NCBI GenBank assembly: GCA_037179385.1
Contig: CM074185.1
Span: forward strand, 52,641,000 to 52,704,999
Reading direction: 5' to 3'
Length of the DNA: 64,000 nt
From: Holothuria scabra
Taxonomy: Eukaryota > Echinodermata > Holothuroidea > Aspidochirotida > Holothuriidae
Position numbers and translations under genes: made by a program. Positions 1-10,520 of the stretch are shown here, in pieces. Within the stretch, counting starts at the first letter, position 1. Every line of letters begins with the position of its first letter. Below the pieces are notes generated by a model. The model saw only the letters and a program-made list of their open reading frames with translations. It made no database searches and was not told the DNA's origin.

Positions 1-174
1 TTGGTGTTTCTCCTTGCTGCAAGCCCAATGCATAACCTTAATTCCAGAGGACTGGAATGCATTGAGAACTTTTTCGGCAAAGTCCCCCCTTGAACTACAA
101 ATATTAGTGTCGGCTTGACTGTAGGTTATTAAGTAAACCATTCGCACCTGACGTGCTCCTAATTCGGAAGCCAT
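1..174 (-). CDS. N-terminal part of an open reading frame running off the window; likely mobile-element protein
   Basis: The minus strand is open from an ATG at 174-172 to base 1, giving 58 residues with no stop. It begins MASELGARQVRMVYLITYSQ and later has a DFAEKVLNAF segment and a HWACSKEKH segment. The composition is protein-like rather than random, and the bases before the ATG are purine-rich. From family knowledge, proteins with this kind of start (LITYSQAD, then a WACS.E.H segment) occur in many copies in invertebrate genomes, and I recall an HxH motif soon after, which would suggest a Rep/HUH-like mobile-element protein. That motif would lie beyond the window edge, so the function is inference. 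It faces away from the plus-strand gene that follows. Confidence 0.5.
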   Translation of the reverse strand, partial: MASELGARQVRMVYLITYSQADTNICSSRGDFAEKVLNAFQSSGIKVMHWACSKEKHQ

Positions 175-1315
175 CTTACTTTTCGTGATTATATCTAGTG
201 TTATGTCTGTCGTCAAATGTATTTATTCTTTTAACTCAGGTAACATCTCCTGAATGTAGCGAATGGTTTTAATTACAATATGAATAATTTAAACATGTCA
301 CTAATTAAAATAAGAATAAGAATAAATGTACGCATAGTATACTTTGCCTTATCTAATTAAATTGTCATTATTATCAAAGTCTTTGTTTCTGTTACACCTG
401 TTCATAGATTGTTCATATTCTAACGTTACTCAAGTGTGAAAACGATTGGTTCGATAAGTTTATTCTCTGACAGCCCATATATAACCCTTTCCCCTTTTCA
501 GGTTTCAGGTCAAAGGCACACAAACCAGCCCCCCCCCCCCCGCCAAAAAACGAAAAAAAAAAAAGGAAAAAAGAAAGAGAGCGAATTCTACTGTGTCATA
601 GGTACAGCAACCACGCTCCTATAACTGTGTACAGAAGTTCAGACAATCCTGGACAAAAATGATGGGACACTTTGCAACAAATGTAGCAACATCTATCAAA
701 TAGTTTCGCCGGTCTTCCAATTTCCCCTCCCCCCTACTTCAATGTTGTCCGAACCGAAATTTAGAAAGTTTTAACATTGAAAAGGGGGAGGGGGGGACTG
801 TCCCATGTATTTTTGGCCAGGATTGTAGACCTAAGCTATTTGTGCTATGTAATCCCTCTATTCTTTATAATCTGGTCACTCCTAAGATATGCTTTTGTCA
901 TGGTTAAGCTGTGAATTGAAGTGAAAGCAAATGGGGTCATGGTCCCATTCAAACATTTGCTCTTTGTGCTGCGGTGCCCTTTTTGCACATTTCACTCAGT
1001 ACAACCTACGTATCATCCCCACCTCAAATTCTGAAATAAGTGAAATATAAAGTGAATTTTAAATTATGAAGTGAATTATTCATTCCAAATTACATGCCAT
1101 GCATTATTCTTACTATCAGATTTTGACATAAGTTTGTTTGGGAATGTTGAGTGGGCATTAAGTAAAACATTTGTCTTTTTAAATAATAGCTTACTCAGTG
1201 TTTCCACTCCGTGCCTATTATTCACAACCTTGCATCTATAAACATTCATTATTTTTCAGCCATGATATATGTCACATGTGTTTATATTTTTCTTTGATAT
1301 GTTTATTTTGTTTAG
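175..1315. other. Non-coding; intergenic or intron of the following gene
   Basis: I see no supportable exon on either strand. It holds a C-tract followed by an A-rich tract (about 530-570). About 650-830 has C-rich then G-rich blocks with related flanks (a gacaatcctggacaaa-like segment near 640 and its inverse near 820), which may be the two ends of a small degraded repeat. A similar 'caatcttggacaaaa' segment occurs near 59721. Confidence 0.4.
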
Positions 1316-1378
1316 ACCAAAGATTTGGCAAGAGATGGTATATCCGAGGTCAAGAAGAAGATGAGTAATAAATCACGG
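1316..1378 (+). CDS. Exon 1 seen in window
   Basis: A T-rich tract ending in TTTAG precedes the exon and a GT donor (gtacag) follows at 1379. The 63 bases encode 21 residues beginning TKDLARDGIS and ending in a lysine-rich segment. Both ends are in phase 0, which fits the next exon. Confidence 0.65.
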
Positions 1379-4300
1379 GTACAGTATCTATTGGTGTTTT
1401 CATTCATTTGCGTATTTAGAATCATTCTCATCATGCTCAAATCCCTTTACAGGTAATTTAAGGTTAATGACTTACAATGCATGCTGGGAATTTGATCTGT
1501 CACTTGTCATTTTTACTACCTTTTTGGGTGAATTCTTCTACTCTGTTTTCTCTTTTAAATTTTCCATTAAAAAAATATCACCTTAAGTTTGAGAAGTTTT
1601 TTGGACTATCTTTCTGTCAAATCTCATATTGTGGCTGCCATAGCCAGGGGAAACCCCTGCAGCTGTGCTTTGTTTCTAAATGCATCACACAAGCCTGTGA
1701 ACCTACTATTAATATGGGGTGTGTCAAACGAAGCATGGCTACAGCTGCTACAGCCTGGTAGAGGCAGCTGCAGCCCAATTGTTTTGACCTGAAGCCTTAC
1801 GCTAGGGTTATCTATGAAGTCAAGCACTCTGGCCTGGAATTTATATCACAAACAAACACTGCAACACGTAAATTTTTTATAGTTGAATTCAGCTGTGAAG
1901 TAAGGGTGAGAAATTACTGAGATCCATCAGCTTTTGTTTGAGTTACCAGTTGGATTACCAACACCACAGGTGACTGAAGACAAATCCAAACCCAATAATA
2001 AGCAGGTTTAGTTCAAGTTTTGGATTGAGTTCAACTATTCATGGTACAGGTAGTTGAAAGACATGATGGATCCAACAAATGACCAATGAATCTACACATC
2101 ACGTGGTAACCAGATTTGTGCATACTAATGCAACATTACCATTGATTCTACAGGACAAAGAGAATCCTTCCCATCATGCATTGTAATTCTTAAATTTGGA
2201 GCTTACTGTGACATTTCTCTGTCATTTTTCCCTCATGAACATCATGTCATAACATGTCATAACAAAACCTTTCATTTCGTAGGAGAGTAGATGTGATATT
2301 CTTCCAACTGTGATACAAGGACAACACCCAGAGTAGCAATGAATGGACTGAAAGGAAGTCATAGATATGAATATTCATATTTTGTAATAACTGTGATACA
2401 AGGGCAACACCCAGAGTAGTAATGAATGGACTGAAAGGAAGTCATAGATATGAATATTCATATTTTGTAATAACTGTGATACAAGGACAACACCCAGAGT
2501 AGCAGTGAATGGACTGAAAGGAAGTCATAGATATAAATATTCATATTTTGTAATAACTATGATACAAGGACAACACCCAGAGTAGCAATGAATGAACTGA
2601 AAGGAAGTCATAGATATGAATATTCATATTTTGTAACAACTGTGATACAAGAGCAACACCCAGAGTAGCAATGAATGGACTAAAAGGAAGTCATAGATAT
2701 GAATATTCATAACCTATTACACTCCTACTTACCTCCCCTATTACTACTATTGGACAGTCCATCTACTGGGAATGATCACTGACAATGAAGTCCTTGCTGG
2801 TGGCGCTATGCCACCAGCAAGGACAGCAAGGATGAAGTCGTAGATATGAATATTCATATTTTGTAATATACATTTGAAAGAACTAGTTTCTTATGAATTA
2901 TTGTGCTGGGTGGGGTATGTGCATTATTTACTAATCACATTTACAGTATGGAAGTTTTCGTAGGGATATGGTTTGCTTATCTTTTAATTTTTGAAAAAAA
3001 TAATTGATTCATCAGAATTATGTTTATAGTGTGTAATAAATGATTCTGTGTGCTAGGGATTTATTTTCAGGGTTCAGCTGTCAGAAAAGTTTGAATAATG
3101 CACAGGAAGTGACAAAAAGCTTTGTCAGCCAAACACAAAAGCATGCTTTAGCTTTGAATAGCTCCTTGTGTTAATTAAATTAAGCTGGAATGCTTGGCTT
3201 TATGTTATTTTGTAAGTGGAATTTTTAAGTTTTCACAAAATTAAAACACATGATTGCAAAAGAAGAGGTATCATTTGATGAAAAAGCCACTGAGAACATA
3301 ATCAATACTTAACAAAAAAAACTTGTGGAATGATGAAATATTTTTATAGTTGATGGTATTGACACCTCAAGTTATTACCGCCAGTTTTAGAAGAATTGAC
3401 TAAAATAAGTTTAGGCCAAAACAAAATTGGACTAAATTGAAATATTTAACTTTTGCATTGTTCACCAGGAATTTACAGTCAAGAAGTTGGCTTAATTTGT
3501 GACAAAAAATATTGAGGAATAATTAATTTTGGAAGTCCTCATTGAGCCATTTCATAAAACATTGAATTAAAGTCTATTCATCTGAATCAACTCTCTACTC
3601 TTGTTGTAGAGATTTTGTTACTTGCAGTTGATAGAGATTTATGGGAAAGGCAACCAGCTAACATAGTGTTATATCTTCTGATAATTTGTAACAATTATTT
3701 GAACAATTGTCCAAAAGGAATTAACCAAAGTCAATCATTATGGTCAAAGGTCATTGTAAATTTAACTGAATTCTTTATCTAAGAAGTTTCTTCAAATGTA
3801 TGCTTCATTAGACATGTAGTATTTAATTCCACATGACAACATCAAAATAATTTCAAACTTCGCTAGAAATAAATGATCAGTGAGATTTATTTGGTGTGTC
3901 AGCATTAAGCCATACTCCCATCTCAAAAGTAATATTTCAAGCTGAAAACATCTTGGATTTACTACAAAACATTTTCAGTCATTCTTCATACCAAATTGTT
4001 CAAATTGCTATTCATTGCTGCTAAATTTTGAGTCTTCAATCATTGTCAGTTCCAATCTTACAAATAAGGTGGTGAGATCTTCATATACATAAATCAAAAA
4101 TGGCTAGCTGTTTCATAATGCTTCTTCATCAGGATTGAGTCATTACTCACATGTACATTTTCTGCTGGAGCTGCCAGCCCAATTTTTATCCCCACAAGGT
4201 TATGGTAAATTAATTTTCCAGGAGTTTTTTTAAATTTGTACAAAATCGTGGTTAGGATTGTGCCAGCATGGATCGAAAAGCTACCATCAATTTGGGAAGC

Positions 4301-7300
4301 TTCTTGCAGAGAAATCATGGTATTTAGAGGGAGATTTGGCCATTTGGGTGAAAAATTGGCTTCTTCTGCGTGTAGGACATTGTATAGAATTATGGGAAAT
4401 TTGACTTGCTTGCAGACAACTTAGCCAAGGGATTGTTTGTCCAGTTCTGTATGCCAAACAGAAAATACTGGGGTTATCCTTTCACAGTCCTGTGTAGGGA
4501 TTACAAAACAAGGGTTGGGGTTATGGTCAATTTCTAAGAAGCTGATTTGTCAGTGGGGAAGATTATCCCATAACCTGGTGTGGAAAAAAAATTGCTCCAG
4601 CTTTTACATTGCTTTTACATATGACATGTCAAAGGTCATCCATTGCATTTGTCTTTCATATCACACAGGAAGCAGATGACTCCTCACTGGACACTAGAAG
4701 CCTCAGCAATATCCACGCTCTAACACCTCCCTCTCATGTTGTTTCTTCGTCTGCTCCTACCTCGCCCAACTCCAGCCCACAGTTTGAACGATCAGCATTC
4801 AGTAAAATTGCTGTAAGACAGCGTCCTGTACTTGTAAGAAGCACTTTTGCACCGTCCTTGCACCTTTCTTTTCATGTTCTTTTTTTTCACAATATTTGTC
4901 ATTTTTGCATGATTCAATTTAAAATCTGCAAATTTTATATTTATATTTTTCTAATTTGTGGTTGTGCATGGATGGACTTTTGCGGCTTTTCATCATATTG
5001 AATTTGATCTAATAGTGTTGCATATTCATGAATTTGTTCTGTACGGAAGAGATTTAAACAGCCATAAGTTAAAATTCCATATTGCAGATAAAATTAAAGG
5101 TATTGGAAAAGTAAATTCTTGAACTGCACAATGAAACATCTCCGGCTGGTTAATATTTCAAGGAAACACAATGCCAATAAAGTATTTGGAGAAAATTGCA
5201 GTATAGAACATTCTGTGAATAAGTTTGTCTTTAGCCAGATGCGGTTCAATGGATCAGTTTCTTTTCAATAGGTTTAAATAGGGCCAGTCACACCTTCTTT
5301 TTTTTTTTTTTTTTGCAGTTGTGGCTAACTGACATGTTTTCCCTACTCCACTGAGCACCTAGTATGATAGCAAAAGGTTCCATTTTGTGGTTAAGAAAAA
5401 GTTTTTTTTTTGCATACACTCATAATCGAGTGTTTCTTATTTCATCACACATTGATAAATCTGGTTTTGAACAACTTCCTTCCCTGACGAAAACTTGCCT
5501 TACTAAAAAATTAATAACCCATTCCTATCTCTGTCCTCTGTGGGAAACTCTAATTTCTGTTTCCCAAATCAAATATTTGCAGGCATTTATTAGTTGTGGG
5601 GGGAAGGGGGGGGTAGGGGCAAACAGGTAGTTATGTTTGGCCATTGATGAAGTTAAATTGCCTTTAAAACCCTTGACATGTGTTCTATTAAAACTGAAAC
5701 AAATCGATATGTTTTCAAAATTGGCAAAGTTGGGTATTCATAGTTTATTAATTCATGACATACAGTGTGCATCTGTCACTCACTGTATGTGTCCTAAAAC
5801 ATTTTCATCTGTCATCCCATGTCATACACCCGTACAGTTACTGTGGTGATATCTTTTGTTGCAATTTTTCTTTGTAGTGTTCCTGAAAGAATTCACACAG
5901 AGGCAGTTGGGCACTTTCAGAAGGGAAATATTTGACGTTTACATAACAATTGAGACAGAGTGGTGTGATTGAAAAGTGTCTATCTTTTGTCTAGCCATTA
6001 CTGTTTGTGAGAGTGTGTGCATTATGGTTCCAATTGTTGTGCTACAGGTGTCCAAAAATATAGACCAAGCTATATATTTGAGAGAGCAGCCACAGGGGCT
6101 AAAGGAGAAAACAAAAGGGTACAATCTGTCCCCTTTTCATAAAAATACAGCAAGTCAGTATCTTGGTTTCTTATTTAAAAGAAGAAAACTTTTCAGTAAT
6201 GATTGAACTTACATAAATAAAGTACACAAGTTTCAGGTTAAATAAGAAGGAGATATTACTGATAGTTTGTGATACAGTAATGCACTCTGACTTACCCCTC
6301 CCAAAGCTTTGCACCATGTTTACCCCCACCAGAGTACCACGATAATATATTGTTGTACACAAACCCACTCAAAAACATGAGTTTAACCTTACTGTCCATT
6401 TCACATTGTGGGCAACATCAAAGAGATTTAATGTTGCTAGTTTTGAATTGAAACATTCATGTATTGCTGTTCTGAATGAGATCAAATGGAAAAAGTTGTT
6501 CTGTAATGAATGTTTTAACATTGCCTTTAATTTGCTGGTTTATGTGCATGTTTTAGCAAGAATTTGTTGAGAATAAATATTTGTCTTGTGTTTGGCTGTG
6601 TTTGGCAATTCTTACAGGAAATGTGAGAAAGTAAGCCTCTTTTGTTCTAAGGTTGCAGAAAACTTGTTTCTGTAGCACATTTTTTAGGAGAAAATTTGGG
6701 GAGTTGTCTTGATCAATACACATACCTCTCAAGGAAGCAGAAGAAAAAATATCCGTATCGTTATAGATAGTTGTCAGTGATGTGACAACAGCTTTTTGTT
6801 TGATAGCTTCTTTGGCATCATAAGTGACTGTAAACATGAAACTCGAAATTCCACAATGGTCTTTGAAAATTTTGCAAAATTGTGGGAAATTTAAGATCTA
6901 TCAGAAAGTCATGGAATGCAATATATTTCTTTGGAAAATGAGGAAAAGTCTGTCACATACTGAGTTTCTCTTGTTTGTTTCCAAAAATTTACCTGAACAG
7001 AATGGCAAGAGCAAGTATCAATCAGTATTGAAGGATGATAAAGAGGTCATAACTGAAGAATCGACCCACTCTCGTCCAAGATCTGGTGCTCTAGATGGGA
7101 GTGATGCAGATATAATTTCAAAGAGGACAAGTGCCTCTGAGAGGTAGGTACCAGGACAGATTCAAAGGGTCCTGGTGTCATTTGTCATATGTCACACTGC
7201 ATAATTTTTGTTTGACCCCTCCCCCCCAAATTGCATGTGTTTATGAACATTGTCTACTTAGTAATCGGGAAGTGTGTAACAAGTATTTGAACTGTGTACT

Positions 7301-9471
7301 TCAGTAAAATATTTTAACATTTGAGGATGAACAAAACTTGGTTAGATTTTCATAAAGCTTTTAGGGAGATGTCAAAACCTCAATGATTTGGACAAGAATT
7401 TATTCATATTTGCTGTAGTCCCCTGTAGGGTGGTGGTTGTAAAAATGTGCTCATGGTATTTCCCATCTGTCTTAAGAGGCAACTAAAAGGAAACTAAATT
7501 TGAACTTGAACCAAACTTGGAAATAAATTTGAAACTTTGAACTTTTTTCTTGAGTTGACTGACACTTTGTGACACATTCGAGTTGGTGTGTTGTTAAATC
7601 TTATCTAATGTCATATTTGGTGTAATGCAAAAGATACATAAATTAAATCACACCACTAGATGTGTTCTTTGCCCTATTTGGGTTGGTAATGCAACAATGT
7701 GTACTCGATGGAGGCAGCTACAGCCTGTAGGTTTGACATGGAGCCTCAGTTTAAGAGAAGTAGTTGCCTATTTCAATTATTTGATTTGTTACACAGGAGT
7801 AGACAGTACAAAGTCATAAATCTAGATGAGACGGGACAAGAAGCAGATACAATCAGTGATGACTTCCGTCCTGAGTCAACTCACATAGATTTAGTGGGTG
7901 ATGTGACAAAAGCCCTGGAAGATATGGGTATTGGAGATATCCAAGGAGTTAATTCGAGGGTAAGTTTGTTTGTCTGTCTGCCTTGTTTGTCTGTCTCTCT
8001 GTCTTGTTATATGTGTCTGTTTGTTAGTCTGTCTTTCTATCAGCCTGCCAGTCTGTAGCTGTCTGTCTGTTACCCCCTCAAAGAATCAATTCTGTGTTAA
8101 TTTATTAAGTTGAAGCACTTCTTACACAAACGGTAATTTTTGAAGATATCATCTTTAAATATTTTCAGGACTATTGAAAACAGGGGTGTCATATTTTGCC
8201 ACTCTTAAGCTAGAAAGAGTGTTTTTGTAAAATTGTGATATGCACTGCTCAAACTTAGCACTTTAGTGTTGTATTTGATGGTACTTAGCTAGAAAGAATG
8301 TATTTCCCATTGTAAGAATTGGTTGGCATTGTTTAAAGAAATTATGAATATTCCATATTCCTGGTGTAGGTTTTTTAAATGATTGTGAGGTGAAGATGTG
8401 AATAAACAATAAATTCAAACGTGTGTTCTTCACAGATGGCTGTCCAAAGCTGCAGCTTTTGTGTGTCCCTTCTTTTGGAATGGAAAATATTTTAGTTTAG
8501 CTAATTAAATGCACAGTGCTATTCTTCAAAGTGTTGTCACCCCCTGGAATTGATGTTGTGATGGTATTTCATGTGCCCAAATTGGTGGTAGTTCAAATAT
8601 TTTGGGGTTTCACCATAGAAATCCAACTTTTGAGGTGATGTTGAAGATATAGTAACCAAAGATGAACCTTACTAACTGTGTAGATATGTAAATTTTAATG
8701 TCGTTTTCTATCTTGTAAATTTTGCAGCCGACTGAAGCCCCACCAGTACCAACTCCTCCAAGGAGAAGGCATCGGGGGTCAAATTCATCAACTGGTAGCA
8801 ATGTGATGCCTGTTCTTCCCCCTCCCCCAGTGGCACCCCCAAGAAGGAAGAGAAGTCCTCGTCCCCCACTTTCCAGTAGTAGTGACATAAATAATGAAAA
8901 TAACTCTCGTTCTTTGGAAAATCTTATAGATATGGATGATGGATCACCATTTAGTGGTCAAATGACAGGTCCAACAAATGAAAGTAAAAATACTGCAGAT
9001 TTACTTGCTCTTTCATCAGGCAATATGCAATCAAACTTTACAAGTCAGCCAGGAATGTCTCCGACAACAAACCTGTTAAAAGATTATGGCTTGAATTTCA
9101 GTTCTCCTTCATCTACATCTAACAGCAGTCAGTCACAGGCAGCAAATTTCCAGGGAAACAGTATGGGACAGTTTACCATGTCATCCAGCCTGCAACCATT
9201 AGGACAATCTCCCAGTCATGCAGCTCGCACTCGTTACACAAATCCAAATTATGAACAGACTTTTTCCCCATTTATGCCACAAGTCACCACCACAAATATT
9301 ATCAGAGGTGCTAGTGTTGGAGATGCAAGCAGACCAAAGCCTTCTCCCAAAGCAAGAGGCAATAGATTCAAGACTGTATCCCAGCCTGCAAAGTTTGATG
9401 AGGTTAACGGGGATCCGTTCGCAGACCTCGTCTCCTTACACAAGGGCTTAGGGAAGGAAAGCAATGCGTAA
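1316..9471 (+). CDS. 3' exons of a clathrin/AP-2-binding adaptor-type protein, possibly DENND1 (connecdenn)-like
   Basis: Five exons chain with compatible phases: 1316-1378, 4669-4812 (or to 4833), 7001-7143, 7797-7959 and 8728-9471, ending in TAA at 9469-9471. Upstream exons are outside the window or unrecognised. Seen in the sequence: a basic helix-like first exon (EVKKKMSNKSR), serine-rich linkers, a proline/arginine-rich stretch at the start of the last exon that could bind SH3 domains, LIDMD (fits the type I clathrin box), and DPF near the C-terminus (fits the AP-2 alpha-ear motif). The tail is otherwise low-complexity Ser/Asn/Gln. Known: connecdenn proteins (Rab35 exchange factors) have long disordered tails that bind clathrin and AP-2. 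Assigning it to that family is inference; another endocytic adaptor is possible. That it is a real spliced gene is well supported. Confidence 0.75.
1379..4668 (+). other. Intron with minisatellite
   Basis: About 3.3 kb between two phase-0 exons. It contains the 83-bp tandem array at 2306-2711 and a related solo piece at 2835-2868. No exon was recognised in it. Confidence 0.5.
2306..2711. repeat. 83-bp tandem minisatellite, about 5 copies
   Basis: Units begin with AACTGTGATACAAG at 2306, 2389, 2472, 2555 and 2638, a constant 83-bp spacing, and differ at only a few positions. Each unit contains the 16-bp palindrome ATATGAATATTCATAT or a close variant. The last unit is truncated. A detached piece with the same palindrome lies at 2835-2868. 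Confidence 0.95.
4669..4833 (+). CDS. Exon with two possible in-frame donors
   Basis: The acceptor is TCACACAG at 4661-4668. The exon starts EADDSSLDTRSLSN and is rich in Ser, Thr and Pro, like a disordered linker. Two good donors follow: GTAAGA after 4812 (144 bases) and GTAAGA after 4833 (165 bases). Both keep the frame, so the longer form would add seven residues (VRQRPVL). I cannot tell which is used. Confidence 0.7.
4834..7000 (+). other. Intron, with a SINE remnant
   Basis: No exon recognised. A minus-strand fragment of the tRNA-derived SINE lies at about 5315-5388, beside a long T tract. A G-rich patch lies near 5597-5620. Confidence 0.45.
7001..7143 (+). CDS. Exon (NGKSKYQSVL...)
   Basis: The acceptor is ACCTGAACAG at 6991-7000 and the donor GTAGGT at 7144. 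The exon enters in phase 0 and leaves with two bases of an Arg codon, which the first base of the next exon completes. It encodes an acidic, Ser-rich linker (HSRPRSGALDGSDADI). Confidence 0.7.
7144..7796 (+). other. Intron
   Basis: No coding signal. About 7690-7740 has a short GAGGCAGCTACAGCC-type motif that also occurs near 1737-1790 and 12620-12765, a small dispersed repeat. Confidence 0.4.
7797..7959 (+). CDS. Exon (SRQYKVINLDE...)
   Basis: The acceptor is TTACACAG ending at 7796 and the donor GTAAGT starts at 7960. The first base completes the split Arg codon from the previous exon and the exon ends in phase 0. It encodes an acidic stretch ending THIDLVGDVTKALEDMGIG. The matching phases across three junctions are good evidence for the model. 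Confidence 0.75.
7960..8727 (+). other. Intron with CTGT-rich simple repeat
   Basis: A degenerate (CTGT/TTGT)n microsatellite covers about 7966-8070. Nothing else recognised. Confidence 0.5.
8728..9471 (+). CDS. Terminal coding exon with proline-rich, clathrin-box and DPF motifs
   Basis: The acceptor TTTTGCAG ends at 8727. The frame runs 247 codons to TAA at 9469-9471. It starts PTEAPPVPTPPRRRHRG and includes a second polyproline/basic block (PPPPVAPPRRKRSPRPP), then LENLIDMDDGSPF (clathrin box LIDMD), a Ser/Asn/Gln-rich region, and GDPFADLVSLHKGLG at the end. There are no membrane segments or globular domain; the tail should be disordered and act as a docking platform. Confidence 0.8.
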   Translation, partial: PTEAPPVPTPPRRRHRGSNSSTGSNVMPVLPPPPVAPPRRKRSPRPPLSSSSDINNENNSRSLENLIDMDDGSPFSGQMTGPTNESKNTADLLALSSGNMQSNFTSQPGMSPTTNLLKDYGLNFSSPSSTSNSSQSQAANFQGNSMGQFTMSSSLQPLGQSPSHAARTRYTNPNYEQTFSPFMPQVTTTNIIRGASVGDASRPKPSPKARGNRFKTVSQPAKFDEVNGDPFADLVSLHKGLGKESNA

Positions 9472-10520
9472 AAGACTGTTTTGGAGAAATTAAGAAAGAT
9501 TGAACCTGTTTCAAAGAGGAAGCATCTCATTCCATTTGCATTATGCAAAGACTAGTTCTTGATTCCTTTTAATATTTGTCTGGTATTGTTTATTGCCCTC
9601 ATAATGTTTCTAACTTGATATTTAAAACTGAGTTCCAAAAAGTGTTGCTTCACCTTGGCTTCCAATATGTTGTCTTGTACTCCAATTCTTAAACCTCTTC
9701 CACAAGAACTTCAGCATTATTGTCACTGAATGTTTTTCTCAAAAAGAAAAAAAATTATAAATCCATAGTGCCACCACTTTGGAGGGTCCATTTGTTATGT
9801 AGGGCATATTCTGACCCATGGGATGATGTATAGAATAGTGTGTGTAGCCATTAAAATTTTGCAAGATACTGTGCACTGAAGGCAAGACCCTAACTAATAG
9901 GCAACACGTACAACTTACAAACAATATCGCTGGTTGCTGTAAAGGTTTTCGGCCAAGGCTTGTTTCTGTCCTCAAAGTGTGCAAAAGAGTGTCAAACTTT
10001 CAAGTGACAAATTTTGAATTTTAGACTAGATCTATTCACCACATCTTTGTTGGAAGATAATTTATTGTACAAACAAAGATTGACAATGCTTCCCCACATT
10101 TAGTAGGATCCCCCTATACAAAGATGTAGGCAATAAGTTTGGCATGTAAGTGTGTAGTCCTGACAGGGTTAATTGATTGGTTATAATTCTTTTACTTTTG
10201 CAGACATCATGATATTGTTGTATCCTCTACCAGAATTGTGACCTCAGACTTGTGAGATGAACATATGTTTCAAGTTTGAGTAATGCTTTGTGTAATGGAT
10301 AGTTGAGGAGAGGAAAATGGGTGTTGAAAATATTGTATTTGGTTTAATTGTAAAAGAGTCACTTTTGCATCATTCTTGTATTCCTTTCTTATCTTACCCT
10401 TCCTTACTAGGTGAGATCAGTTCAACAGCTAGAAACAAATTTATTATGGGAACGTGATTTTATTGATGAATAACTTGCTTTGACATATGCTTGAAAAATA
10501 AAGGCTCTTTTAAACGGAAC
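9472..10520 (+). other. Probable 3' UTR
   Basis: Runs from the stop codon to the first good AATAAA. It is AT-rich with no other gene on either strand. Confidence 0.5.
10497..10502 (+). promoter_or_regulatory. Polyadenylation signal AATAAA
   Basis: AATAAA about 1 kb after the stop codon at 9471, followed by a T-rich then C-rich stretch. It is the best candidate for the end of this gene's transcript. Confidence 0.5.
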
